DNA from: Parabacteroides sp.
GTDB taxonomy: Bacteria > Bacteroidota > Bacteroidia > Bacteroidales > Tannerellaceae
Direction of reading: 5' to 3'
DNA: 64,000 bases
Assembly (NCBI GenBank): GCA_017481945.1
Contig: JAFUOJ010000009.1
Coordinates: 1 to 64,000 of the forward strand
Shown here: positions 1-8,296 of the stretch, one piece after another
Numbering within the stretch: position 1 is the first letter of the stretch
Layout of the letters: the number at the start of each line of letters is the position of its first letter
Notes under the pieces: generated by a model
Database searches by the model: none
The model's input: the letters and a program-made list of their open reading frames with translations, nothing else
Told to the model about the DNA's origin: nothing
Translations under genes and position numbers: made by a program

Positions 1-2570
1 CCTGCAGGAGCAGCGATTGTTGCGTTGTCTGATGTAAGAACTGTGTTAGCTACTACCTGACCTAAGATGTTGCTTACTACAACTTTCTTACCAGCAGCGC
101 CATTGATTGTTACATTACCTTCACCAGCGATTACTGTTACAGCAGAAGCAGAAATAGCTTCGTTAGCAGTAGGAACTACAGATGTCTTAGTTACAACCAC
201 CGGAAGAGCATCCATGTTAGTAGACATTACAACAACACCGTTGATCAAAGACAAACGAGCTTGTCTATTAATTGCTGGGTGGATAGTATATTGATTTTCT
301 ACATCTGTAATCTTGAATAAGAAGGTGTTCTTAGCAGCTTTTACTTTAGCCATTGTATCGTTGATCTTAGCCTTACCAGTAGCGAAGATTACGCTATCAT
401 TGTTTGCTTTATAAGTACCCTTTACAGTCAAGAAGTCACCAGATACAGAATCAGCTTCTACTGTTGCACCCTTCAAGATGTAATAAGTCGGATACAAACG
501 TTCACCAGCTTCGTCACATACGTGAGCAGAATCAATCCACAATGAGAAGTTTTCTTCGATTGCAGCTGCACTACCTAAGTTATCACCTAAGCTTAAGAAC
601 TTAGCTTCTTTATTTTCTTTCTTAGTTAATACTTCATTTTCAGACAAGTCTTCACTTTCAACTGTACCCTTTGAGTTATCAATGATCAAATAGTGACCAG
701 CTTCCAAACGAGCATATTCAGCGTCATCTAAGATTTCGTTAATAGTGAACAATGATACGTCATTGTTTGTTGTTCTAGTCCAAGTAGTTGTACCACCGTT
801 TTCATGTACACGGATAGCATCTAAACCAGCAGTAGCACAATTTGTATGAACAATAATCATCTTATATTCACCTTCGTTTTCTGCTTTGAAACCAAAGTAA
901 CGAACAACAGAATTTTCTTTTGCAGTTGTTAATGTCCAATTTCTAGTATTAGCTTCATTAGCTTTACCAACCCATAGTGTATCACCTTTGGCATTTACAG
1001 TATACAACTGATATACAGCCAATGTATCAGAAGCAAAAGTCTTAACACCCTTATCGTTCAAATTGAAGTTCTTACTACCAACATATTTAGCACGGAATTC
1101 TAACGGAGTTTCAGTTTCCAATACATTGATTGTTGAATCTTCGTTCATTACCATGTAAACATTTTCAGCGCCCAATTTGTTAACCAAACCTAAAGTAAAT
1201 GCAGAAGAAGCCAATTCTTCACCATCAAATACTTTATAACCATAGTTAGCATCGATAGCTTTTACAGAAACTGTATCTGTTCCAAAGATGAAGTATTCAT
1301 TATCACAAGTTGTGACTTTCTTAATAGGAGTTGCTTCTTCTTCGTTACCATAGAAACGGTTCCAAGCTTCATAAGAATAGATACCACCTTCGTAAGTAGA
1401 TTTAATCATCCACTGATTTTCAGGAACATATTCATTCTTCAATGTATTAACAGCATCACCAGCAGCTTCACAAACTGTTTCATAAGGGATACCCCAAATA
1501 CCTTTCTTAGAAGTCAAGATATACAAACCATCTGCTAACGGTTGACCAGCTTCGATTTGTGCAGGAGCAGGAGACCAATACGGTTGACCATTTGTTGTAT
1601 TATACAAGCTATCAACAGTGATATAATCTACCTTATCATTGATAAACTGTGCATTACCGATCCAAGCTACAGCCTGAGTTTTATTAACAGTATTTTCAGC
1701 TGCTAATTTTTTATCAACAACATTCCAAGACAATACTGAATCCATTACAGCTACAGCAATACTATCATTAACCGGGTTGAACAAAATACCGAAGTTCTTA
1801 AATGGAGACACAGCACCAAATGATACATTGAAACCAAATACTGCAGACTGACGAGGATCAGCTACGTTCACTGTTGAATTTGCTGTTACGTTAGAAGAAT
1901 CTACAGCCAAATACTTATTAGAAGTCTTTGATTGAATTGTGAAGATTATATCTGTACTTGAAGCGTCTGCACTTGTTGAAACAAATTCATAAGCAGCACT
2001 TTCTACATCAACACCTTCCATTGCAGCAAACAAAGGAACTGAATATTGTGCACATTGATTCAATTCAGCGACTGTCATCCAGTGAGTCATATCACCCGGT
2101 TCAGCCAAAACTACATCAATAGCGTTATTTTTATAAACGCCTGTATCAGGAGTTATAACTGTTGGGATTGCTGTTTTAACAGCAATTGTATAACCACCTT
2201 CTACTGTAAATAACTTTTTGTATTCAACATTTTCTGTTACATTTAGAGTATCCAAGTTGTGTCTTACTGCATCAACCTCACCCACTGCAAAGAGATCATT
2301 ACTCTTCAATTTTAAAGTGGTATTTGTTGCTTTGTTTGTAAACTTGTAAACTAAATTACCAGAAGTTTCACGAGAAACAACATCAACAGACCATAAAGAA
2401 GCCGCTGTTTTAGTAGCAGGATCATCTTTAGCTACTACAACTACAGAGTCACCTTGTTTAACCAATTCTCCATTTTGAGTCCGAATTTTCATCCAATTAC
2501 TCTGAGCATTAGCTGAGAAAGAAGTTAACGCAAGAGCTCCACACAAAAGAGTAGAAACAATTTTGTTCAT
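1..2570 (-). CDS. Large surface protein A with DUF6383-like C-terminal domain (3' end outside window)
   Basis: An open frame of 856 codons runs from an ATG at 2568-2570 to the window edge without a stop. It starts with a signal peptide (MNKIVSTLLCGALALTSFSA, cleavage likely after ANA before QSNW). The body is long, beta-rich and low in cysteine, full of short YxV/FxI strands. The last visible residues (AVTVIAGEGNVTINGAAGKK, then VVVSNILGQVVANTVLTSDN) match the C-terminus of the protein at 55846-58605, so only about 17 residues are missing. The C-terminal block resembles a DUF6383 domain and, more loosely, a type IX secretion sorting domain. It is probably exported to the cell surface, perhaps as an S-layer-type protein; that role is inference. 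A promoter homologous to the one in the invertible segment near 58.8 kb faces this gene. Confidence 0.85.
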   Translation of the reverse strand, partial: MNKIVSTLLCGALALTSFSANAQSNWMKIRTQNGELVKQGDSVVVVAKDDPATKTAASLWSVDVVSRETSGNLVYKFTNKATNTTLKLKSNDLFAVGEVDAVRHNLDTLNVTENVEYKKLFTVEGGYTIAVKTAIPTVITPDTGVYKNNAIDVVLAEPGDMTHWMTVAELNQCAQYSVPLFAAMEGVDVESAAYEFVSTSADASSTDIIFTIQSKTSNKYLAVDSSNVTANSTVNVADPRQSAVFGFNVSFGAVSPFKNFGILFNPVNDSIAVAVMDSVLSWNVVDKKLAAENTVNKTQAVAWIGNAQFINDKVDYITVDSLYNTTNGQPYWSPAPAQIEAGQPLADGLYILTSKKGIWGIPYETVCEAAGDAVNTLKNEYVPENQWMIKSTYEGGIYSYEAWNRFYGNEEEATPIKKVTTCDNEYFIFGTDTVSVKAIDANYGYKVFDGEELASSAFTLGLVNKLGAENVYMVMNEDSTINVLETETPLEFRAKYVGSKNFNLNDKGVKTFASDTLAVYQLYTVNAKGDTLWVGKANEANTRNWTLTTAKENSVVRYFGFKAENEGEYKMIIVHTNCATAGLDAIRVHENGGTTTWTRTTNNDVSLFTINEILDDAEYARLEAGHYLIIDNSKGTVESEDLSENEVLTKKENKEAKFLSLGDNLGSAAAIEENFSLWIDSAHVCDEAGERLYPTYYILKGATVEADSVSGDFLTVKGTYKANNDSVIFATGKAKINDTMAKVKAAKNTFLFKITDVENQYTIHPAINRQARLSLINGVVVMSTNMDALPVVVTKTSVVPTANEAISASAVTVIAGEGNVTINGAAGKKVVVSNILGQVVANTVLTSDNATIAAPA

Positions 2571-2684
2571 AAATCTAACTTTTAAATTAATAATATATTG
2601 TAATCACTTATTCTTCAATCGATTACCTTATTCTCCTTTCACAACAGGAGATACTACGCACATCAATATGCGATTTTTCAGCTA

Positions 2685-2714
2685 CAAAAATACATATACT
2701 TTTTAAACTTACAA
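2685..2714 (-). promoter_or_regulatory. Promoter of surface protein A, facing the gene (ON)
   Basis: On the minus strand a -33 TTG (2712-2714) is followed after 19 bases by the -7 box TATTTTTG (2685-2692), a good Bacteroidetes sigma-ABfr promoter. The box ends 115 bases before the ATG, giving a leader of about 110 bases. About 115 bases around it align with 58756-58872 on the plus strand. Confidence 0.75.
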
Positions 2715-2897
2715 TCCTTTTTCTTAATAAAATTCCCTTTTCTATATTCTTTCTTATCAATTAGATAACTTAACAAGTACGAAAAACCTCTTTTCTGATA
2801 CAAACCTGTATATATCCACAATCATACGCGTACCTACATTATATATAAAGAGTTTTTTCTCTGCCTATAGAAATATTTTTCCTGCCCAGAAAATAAA

Positions 2898-2929
2898 AAA
2901 GGCCTCAGCATTTACACGCCGAGACCTTT
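2898..2929 (-). terminator. Rho-independent terminator of rprXY
   Basis: AAAGGTCTCGGC pairs with GCTGAGGCCTTT (12 bp with G-U pairs) around a short loop. On the minus strand a T-rich tract follows. It lies 39 bases after the rprY stop. Confidence 0.8.
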
Positions 2930-2967
2930 CCTTTATCAAAATTCTATTTGCCTAATTCCGCAGTATC

Positions 2968-3699
2968 TTAAAGCACCTGAATACCTTCTTCGCGAGCAGC
3001 TTCTTCGCCGGAAGGAGTGATTAGTTTGTAACCCTTACCGTGAATATTGATAATTTCGATACCCGGATCGTCTTTCAACAGTTTACGTAGTTTTGTAATG
3101 TAAACGTCCATACTACGTGCGTTGAAGTAGTTATCATCTACCCAAATGGTCTTCAAGGCGTAGTTACGTTCCAAGATTTCATTAGCATGTGCACAAAGCA
3201 GGCTCAACAATTCACATTCTTTGGTTGTCAATTTAGTCACCTTATCACCGATAGCCAATGTCTGTTTTTGTGTGTCAAACAAGAAATTACCCAACTTGTA
3301 GAAAGGAATGTCTTTCAGCTTCTTACCTTTCACACGGCGAAGAATAGCTTCAATACGAAGCAATAGCTCTTCCATGCTGAACGGTTTAGTCAAATAATCA
3401 TCCGCACCAATCTTGAATCCTTCCAAGATATCTTCCTTCATTGTCTTGGCAGTAAGGAAGATAATAGGTATCTCCGGATTGATAGAACGGATTTCTTGCG
3501 CCAATGTAAAACCATCTTTCTTTGGCATCATCACATCCAATACACAAAGGTCATATTTTCCCTTGGTGAACCCTTTATAACCTGCTTCTCCATCAGAGAA
3601 AAGATCGGTTATATACCCTTTTGCCTGTAAGTATTCTCTTAATAGCATACCCAGGTTTTCGTCGTCTTCACAAAAGAAGATTTTCAATTTTTCTTCCAT
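2968..3699 (-). CDS. rprY: Response regulator RprY (OmpR family)
   Basis: The 243-residue protein has an N-terminal receiver domain (about 5-120) with the acidic pair EDD at 11-13, phospho-acceptor D55 in LCVLDVMMP, T83 and K105. An OmpR/PhoB winged-helix DNA-binding domain follows (about 130-230). It is encoded 2 bases after the sensor kinase gene and is surely co-transcribed with it. Architecture, length and pairing fit RprY of Bacteroides fragilis and Porphyromonas; its regulon cannot be read from this window. Confidence 0.9.
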   Translation of the reverse strand: MEEKLKIFFCEDDENLGMLLREYLQAKGYITDLFSDGEAGYKGFTKGKYDLCVLDVMMPKKDGFTLAQEIRSINPEIPIIFLTAKTMKEDILEGFKIGADDYLTKPFSMEELLLRIEAILRRVKGKKLKDIPFYKLGNFLFDTQKQTLAIGDKVTKLTTKECELLSLLCAHANEILERNYALKTIWVDDNYFNARSMDVYITKLRKLLKDDPGIEIINIHGKGYKLITPSGEEAAREEGIQVL

Positions 3700-3701
3700 A
3701 A

Positions 3702-5255
3702 CTAACTTTTTATAAGAGGTAAAGTAATAATAAATTTTGTTCCTATACTATTGGAACCACTTTCAGCACGAATCGTACCTTTATGGTCCTCTACTATTTT
3801 ACGTACATAAGCAAGTCCAAGACCAAAACCTTTTACGTCATGTACATTGCCGGTCGGTACACGGAAGAAGCGATCGAATACTTTCTTCAGATATTCTTTC
3901 TTGATTCCGATACCGTTATCCTCAATGGATATTAACAGTTTGCCATTCTCATTCCATGTACGACACATTAGCGTCAACGGAGTATCCAAACGGCGGTACT
4001 TCACAGCATTATCCAACAGATTAAATAGAACGTTTGTCACGTGCATTTCGTCTACATAGATTGTTGAATCTTCTGCTTGTAAGTCGATATCGATTGTACC
4101 TTCATACTTCTCCACTTTCAAAGCAAAGGTATTTGCAACTCCGGCCAACAGGTCATTAGCGTCTACCTCTTTCAGTTTGAGAGCGGCTTTCTGACGTTCA
4201 AACAGAGACATCTGCAAAACCTTTTCAACCAAGAAGCTCAATCGCTTCGTCTCATCATTAATAACACCTGAGATATGTTTGAACACATCCGGACTCTTTG
4301 TTATATCTGAGTCTTTCAACATCTGGGCAGCAAGCGAGATGGTTGATACCGGCGTCTTCAACTCATGTGTCATATTATTGATAAAATCATTCTTCATTTC
4401 CGAAAGTTTCTTCTGACGGAATACGATATAGATGGTTACAATAAATGTTACCAACAATATCAATGAGAAGATGATAGACGGAACAATAAATGTTACAGAA
4501 CTTGAAATGTAGTCCCCTTTCGTTGGGAAATAAACCTTCAAAAAGTTTTGTTTTGAAGGAGGATCATTGGGAAATAGCACCTGTGTAACCACATCTGCGA
4601 CAGGAGGTATCTCTCCACTCTGATACACTACGTTTCCGTCTTTGTTAATAACAGAAAATATAAACGGCAAGTTCAATCCGTTGTTAATAAATTCTGATTT
4701 TAAGTAATTATTCAGCTTTTTAAAATCGATTCGCTCTTCTATCGGTTTCAAATTAGCCGTATGCAGAATACTTAGGATGACTTCATTCATCAATCCATTC
4801 TGATAACGATACCGACGCTTCAGTATCTGCTGCAAATCTTTAGAGGTACTGACAATACTGCCTGCCGATTTATTCCGGCTTAAAGAGGAAAGCGGTTCGA
4901 TCTTGCGTGTCCGAATGTCACTATGAATCTCTATCTGCTCAACAGTGCCATCAGCTTTTGCGAACTGCATTTTATATTTTCCTTCCGTAATAATCTCGCC
5001 TCCCAGGTTATCTTGTCCTCCTTGGTAGAGATAATTATCTGCCTCTTCACGACTTAAATCCTCTTCCAAGTAACGTCGTGTCTCCTCTAACTCCAAGTTT
5101 TTTGAGACTTGGTGCAGAGAACGCTTCACAGTTTCATTGAACTGTTCGCTGCTTTTCTTTAGAATAATGCTTACGTATTGCATTTGTAAAAAGAGTAATC
5201 CGGCAAATGCAAATGCCATCACCACCGCAAGCAACCATATTGTTGACTTCCTCAT
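3702..5255 (-). CDS. rprX: Sensor histidine kinase RprX
   Basis: The 517-residue membrane kinase has TM1 at about 7-24, a periplasmic sensor region of about 225 residues, and TM2 at about 253-279. A HisKA domain follows with the phospho-acceptor H297 in MTHELKTP, then an ATPase domain with the N box (LFNLLDNAVKY) and G boxes (DNGIGI, GFGLGLAYV). There is no HAMP domain between TM2 and HisKA. It forms an operon with rprY. A possible promoter box lies at 5385-5392 (minus strand TAGTTTTG), giving a leader of about 125 bases. Confidence 0.9.
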   Translation of the reverse strand: MRKSTIWLLAVVMAFAFAGLLFLQMQYVSIILKKSSEQFNETVKRSLHQVSKNLELEETRRYLEEDLSREEADNYLYQGGQDNLGGEIITEGKYKMQFAKADGTVEQIEIHSDIRTRKIEPLSSLSRNKSAGSIVSTSKDLQQILKRRYRYQNGLMNEVILSILHTANLKPIEERIDFKKLNNYLKSEFINNGLNLPFIFSVINKDGNVVYQSGEIPPVADVVTQVLFPNDPPSKQNFLKVYFPTKGDYISSSVTFIVPSIIFSLILLVTFIVTIYIVFRQKKLSEMKNDFINNMTHELKTPVSTISLAAQMLKDSDITKSPDVFKHISGVINDETKRLSFLVEKVLQMSLFERQKAALKLKEVDANDLLAGVANTFALKVEKYEGTIDIDLQAEDSTIYVDEMHVTNVLFNLLDNAVKYRRLDTPLTLMCRTWNENGKLLISIEDNGIGIKKEYLKKVFDRFFRVPTGNVHDVKGFGLGLAYVRKIVEDHKGTIRAESGSNSIGTKFIITLPLIKS

Positions 5256-5572
5256 ATCAATAAATATCTCTTTTCAACGCCACAAATAACGTTTCTTTTC
5301 ATTTAATATTCACACAAAAAATGTAAAAACAAGGCGGCTTAAATGTTAAAAATACATTACTAAATATCCAGTAAAATCTATATACAAAACTAACAATCAG
5401 ACATTTAAGACCTATTTTCAAGCCTTTTCTTCTTCCTCTAAAACCCTTATTGCATTCCCTTGTAACAGTCCTTTCGAGATATTTGTTGCTAAGAAGTATC
5501 AATTTCTTGTGCAGAAAGCATTACTATTTAATTATTAACTCTATCTTTGTCACTTGTAAGAGTTATGTGAAA
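5256..5572. other. Intergenic between divergent rprX and glsA
   Basis: This 317-base, AT-rich gap between divergent genes has no credible ORF. It contains a candidate minus-strand -7 box at 5385-5392 for rprX and a plus-strand TATCTTTG at 5542-5549 for the acyltransferase pair, the latter 23 bases before its ATG. No other repeat or RNA was seen. Confidence 0.6.
5542..5549 (+). promoter_or_regulatory. -7 box TATCTTTG for glsA-glsB
   Basis: The box matches TAnnTTTG exactly and lies 23 bases before the ATG at 5573. No TTTG sits at the ideal upstream distance, so the call rests on the -7 box alone. Confidence 0.5.
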
Positions 5573-6397
5573 ATGGGTTCAGCAAGTTTAACACAGATAG
5601 ACATCAAGCAAATACTACGACAAAAAGCGCCTTCCGCAGCTCGGAAGATTCCCGGTTTTGTTGTTGACTATCTGATTCGCACTGTCCATCAAGATGAATT
5701 AAATGAGATACTTCGTCGGTACCAAGATAAGGAGGGAGTCGCATTTATGCAAGAACTGATTGGCTACTTTGACTTAAACTTACAGCTGATACATCCGGAG
5801 AATATCCCGACAGAAGGACGTTATATCTTTGCTTCCAACCATCCATTAGGCGGATTAGACGGCATTTGTCTGTCAGCAGTGATAGGGAAATACTTCCAAG
5901 GGAATATTCGTTATTTAGTGAATGACCTGCTTTTGTATATTCCAAACCTAAAATCTATTTTTATTCCTATCAATAAACATGGGACGCAAGGGAAAAGAAA
6001 TGCACAATTAATTGAAGAGGCTTACGCTTCCGATAACCAAATCATTACTTTTCCTGCGGGGCTTTGTTCGCGTAAACAACAGGGAGAGATTCGGGATTTG
6101 GAATGGAAAAAATCATTTATACAGAAGGCAATCGAGCACCAACGAGATGTTATTCCGGTCTTTTTCGAAGGACGTAACTCAAACTTCTTCTACAATCTCG
6201 CCAACTTACGCAAAGCGTTAGGGATAAAAATGAATTATGAAATGATTTATTTGCCGGACGAGATGTTCAAGAGTAAACACAAGACATTCCAGATTTATTT
6301 CGGAAAACCGATCCCCTGGCAAACGTTTACACAGGAGCGTAAACCCATAGAATGGGCCGAATGGGTCAAAGGAATTGTTTATAATCTAAAGAAATAA
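5573..6397 (+). CDS. glsA: PlsC-like O-acyltransferase of glycine lipid synthesis (GlsA-like)
   Basis: I chose the ATG at 5573, just after the -7 box, giving 274 residues; an upstream in-frame ATG at 5450 would put the promoter inside the gene. The protein has the catalytic acyltransferase block NHPLGGLD (H90, D96; one residue longer between His and Asp than the usual HX4D) and a FPAG motif in place of FPEG, as in PlsC/OlsA relatives. The next gene, 10 bases downstream, is a GNAT-type acyltransferase. This pair fits glsA/glsB of Bacteroides thetaiotaomicron, where GlsB N-acylates glycine and GlsA adds the second, ester-linked chain. Acyl donor and product are inferred from the family. Confidence 0.75.
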   Translation: MGSASLTQIDIKQILRQKAPSAARKIPGFVVDYLIRTVHQDELNEILRRYQDKEGVAFMQELIGYFDLNLQLIHPENIPTEGRYIFASNHPLGGLDGICLSAVIGKYFQGNIRYLVNDLLLYIPNLKSIFIPINKHGTQGKRNAQLIEEAYASDNQIITFPAGLCSRKQQGEIRDLEWKKSFIQKAIEHQRDVIPVFFEGRNSNFFYNLANLRKALGIKMNYEMIYLPDEMFKSKHKTFQIYFGKPIPWQTFTQERKPIEWAEWVKGIVYNLKK

Positions 6398-6407
6398 CAG
6401 ATTTTAT

Positions 6408-7379
6408 ATGCAAGATATTATTAAACCAATTGACCGAACAATTCTCAAGGCAGAGTTAACCCAAGAGAAAAAGTTACGGCGAACCAACAAATCTAATAAT
6501 GAAATATACATCGTCACCGCCCATGACGCTCCTCATGTCATGCAGGAAATCGGGCGACTTCGGGAGATTGCGTTCCGCCATTATGGGGGAGGAACCGGAT
6601 TACCGATGGATATTGACGAGTATGACACCATGGAAAATGCCTACCGACAACTCATTGTTTGGAGTCCGGAAGAGGAACAAATCTTAGGAGGATACCGCTT
6701 CCTTCGTGGTGCAGATGTAAAGTTTGACGAAACAGGTAAGCCTATCTTGGCCACAGCTCACCTGTTTGATTTCTCAAAGAAGTTTATTGAAGAAATCTTA
6801 CCGAGCACTGTTGAGTTAGGTCGTTCGTTTGTTACCTTAGAATATCAATCGACTCGTACCGGGAACAATGCAAAAGGGTTGTTTGTCTTAGACAACCTTT
6901 GGGACGGATTAGGGGCCTTGTCTGTCATAGATCCCAGCCTACAGTATTTCTTTGGGAAGGTAACCATGTACAATACCTATAATACGGAAGCACGCGACTT
7001 GATTCTTTCTTTCTTGCGCATGCACTTCAAAGACCCGGAAAAGCTGGTCTCTCCCATCCATCCTTTACAAACAAACATCGACCAAGAGCGGATGGAAGCT
7101 CTTTTCCATTATGACAATTTCAAGGAGAATTACAAGATTCTGAATCAAGAGGTTCGGAAGTTCGGTATTAATGTTCCGCCATTAGTCAATGCTTACATGA
7201 GCCTTTCGCCTAAAATGCGTGTCTTTGGGACAGCCATTAATCATGAATTTGGCGAGGTAGAAGAGACCGGAATATTAATCGCAATTGATGAAATCTTAGA
7301 AGAGAAAAAGAAACGGCATATCGAAACCTACCTAAAAGAGGAGTGGGCTTCTGCCGAACTGATAAAAAACAAAGGGTAA
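6408..7379 (+). CDS. glsB: GNAT-fold N-acyltransferase of glycine lipid synthesis (GlsB-like)
   Basis: The 323-residue soluble protein belongs to the hemolysin/OlsB-like acyltransferase class with GNAT fold. Recognisable parts are RLREIAFRHYGGGTG (about 48-62), DEYDTMENAYRQLIVW and the ELGRSFVTLEYQ segment. In this class it transfers a 3-hydroxy fatty acid to an amino group; in Bacteroides the acceptor is glycine. It forms a two-gene operon with the PlsC-like gene upstream. Its stop codon lies inside the bidirectional terminator stem at 7366-7404. Confidence 0.75.
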   Translation: MQDIIKPIDRTILKAELTQEKKLRRTNKSNNEIYIVTAHDAPHVMQEIGRLREIAFRHYGGGTGLPMDIDEYDTMENAYRQLIVWSPEEEQILGGYRFLRGADVKFDETGKPILATAHLFDFSKKFIEEILPSTVELGRSFVTLEYQSTRTGNNAKGLFVLDNLWDGLGALSVIDPSLQYFFGKVTMYNTYNTEARDLILSFLRMHFKDPEKLVSPIHPLQTNIDQERMEALFHYDNFKENYKILNQEVRKFGINVPPLVNAYMSLSPKMRVFGTAINHEFGEVEETGILIAIDEILEEKKKRHIETYLKEEWASAELIKNKG

Positions 7380-7404
7380 TGGTGCTTCCATTACCCTTTG
7401 TTTT
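7366..7404. terminator. Bidirectional terminator, perfect 17-bp stem
   Basis: AAAACAAAGGGTAATGG (7366-7382) pairs perfectly with 7388-7404 around a 5-base loop. It is flanked by A/T-rich tracts and works on both strands. It contains the glsB stop codon and the last codons of the convergent gene. Confidence 0.9.
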
Positions 7405-7972
7405 GTTTCTGCCATTCCTCTGCTACCTCTTCCAAAGCAGCGTACCATTCTTCTCCAAACTTACGGATCAACGGCTCTTTTAAGAACTTATATACGGGAA
7501 CATTCTCCTTCTTTCCTAACAGAACAGCTGCTTTACATACGCTCCAACGATGATAATTTACCGCCTTATAGGGACCGTAATCACCGACACGAATCGGGTA
7601 AAGGTGACAAGAAACCGGCTTATAGAAATTGACTTTTCCTGCCCGATAAGCTTTCTCTATAGCGCAATAACAGGTTCCTTTTTCATCATAACAGGTAAAG
7701 ACACAGTCCTTTCCGTTCACGATAGAGGTAACCAAATCGCCCTCTTCATCTACATATACAACTCCCTGTTTCTTGATAACAGCACGCGCTTCCGGCGACA
7801 AATCATCCCAAATGACCGGTAACACCTCTTCCAACCGGGCGACTTCCTCCTGCTCAACCGGTGCACCTGCGTCTCCCTCAATGCAACATTCTCCTTTGCA
7901 AGCCCCTAAATCACATAAGAACTTCTCCTGTAATACATCCAAAGAAACAACTACATCATCTATCTGTATCAT
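7391..7972 (-). CDS. DUF3109 family cysteine-rich protein
   Basis: The 193-residue protein is rich in cysteines: CDLGACKGECC near residues 20-30, CVFTCYDEKGTCYC near 88-101, then SCHLYP and WSVCKAA. This pattern is typical of the DUF3109/YkgJ-like group, which is thought to bind zinc or an iron-sulfur cluster. Function is unknown. It is convergent with glsB and shares a terminator with it. No operon partner is seen upstream. Confidence 0.8.
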   Translation of the reverse strand: MIQIDDVVVSLDVLQEKFLCDLGACKGECCIEGDAGAPVEQEEVARLEEVLPVIWDDLSPEARAVIKKQGVVYVDEEGDLVTSIVNGKDCVFTCYDEKGTCYCAIEKAYRAGKVNFYKPVSCHLYPIRVGDYGPYKAVNYHRWSVCKAAVLLGKKENVPVYKFLKEPLIRKFGEEWYAALEEVAEEWQKQNKG

Positions 7973-8096
7973 AACTTTCTTTTCCTCCCTATTATATGTG
8001 CAGACAAAGATACGGGAAAAATAGATGAATAATAAACGAGATCTCTTAAAAATAGAGCCGAGATGTGTTTTATAATCCAGTGTAGTTTCTTATTCG

Positions 8097-8170
8097 CGAG
8101 GGCGTCGAGTATATTTTTGAGGGCGTCGGGAAGATACACGAGGGGCTCAAGAATATACACGACGCCCTCG
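8097..8170. repeat. Inverted repeat with three GAGGGCGTCG copies
   Basis: Arms of 25 bases at 8097-8121 and 8146-8170 pair with two mismatches around a 24-base loop. The unit GAGGGCGTCG occurs at 8098-8107 and 8119-8128, and inverted at 8160-8169. It is markedly richer in G+C than its surroundings. It could be a dispersed REP/MITE-like element or an extended RNA hairpin downstream of gpmI. Confidence 0.7.
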
Positions 8171-8237
8171 TGAACAAGAAAAGAGCCAATGATATGGATC
8201 AAAAGATAGCGAAAAGGCAAACAAGATCTGCAAAAAA

Positions 8238-8269
8238 ACGGGGTAAAACTCCGAAGAGCCCTACCCCGT
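8238..8269 (-). terminator. Rho-independent terminator of gpmI
   Basis: ACGGGGTA (8238-8245) pairs with TACCCCGT (8262-8269). On the minus strand the stem is followed by TTTTTTT. It lies 28 bases after the gpmI stop. Confidence 0.85.
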
Positions 8270-8296
8270 CACCTTTAAAAAAATGAAAAATGAAAT

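Larger units (their letters stand above)
2571..2967. other. Intergenic: leader and promoter of surface protein A, terminator of rprY
   Basis: This 397-base gap has no credible gene. It holds the leader of protein A, with a 6-bp hairpin at 2633-2652 (TCTCCT/AGGAGA), its promoter near 2685-2714, a block conserved with 58756-58872 in opposite orientation relative to the gene, and the rprY terminator at 2898-2929. I found no long inverted repeats flanking this promoter. Confidence 0.7.
7973..8296. other. Intergenic with GAGGGCGTCG repeat structure
   Basis: This 324-base gap contains an inverted-repeat element at 8097-8170 and the gpmI terminator at 8238-8269. A minus-strand open frame of 83 codons crosses the repeat but has no homologue I recognise and is probably not a gene. 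Confidence 0.6.

Noticed and set aside
1-2570. Protein A as a pseudogene because no stop is seen
   Set aside because: The frame is open for 856 codons and simply runs off the window; alignment with protein B shows only about 17 residues are missing.
5299-5502. 67-codon frame in the rprX-glsA gap
   Set aside because: Composition is that of AT-rich intergenic DNA, it overlaps the likely rprX promoter, and nothing recognisable is encoded.
7969-8220. 83-codon minus-strand frame through the GAGGGCGTCG repeat
   Set aside because: Its codons come from the inverted repeat itself, no ribosome-binding site is seen, and no known protein resembles it.
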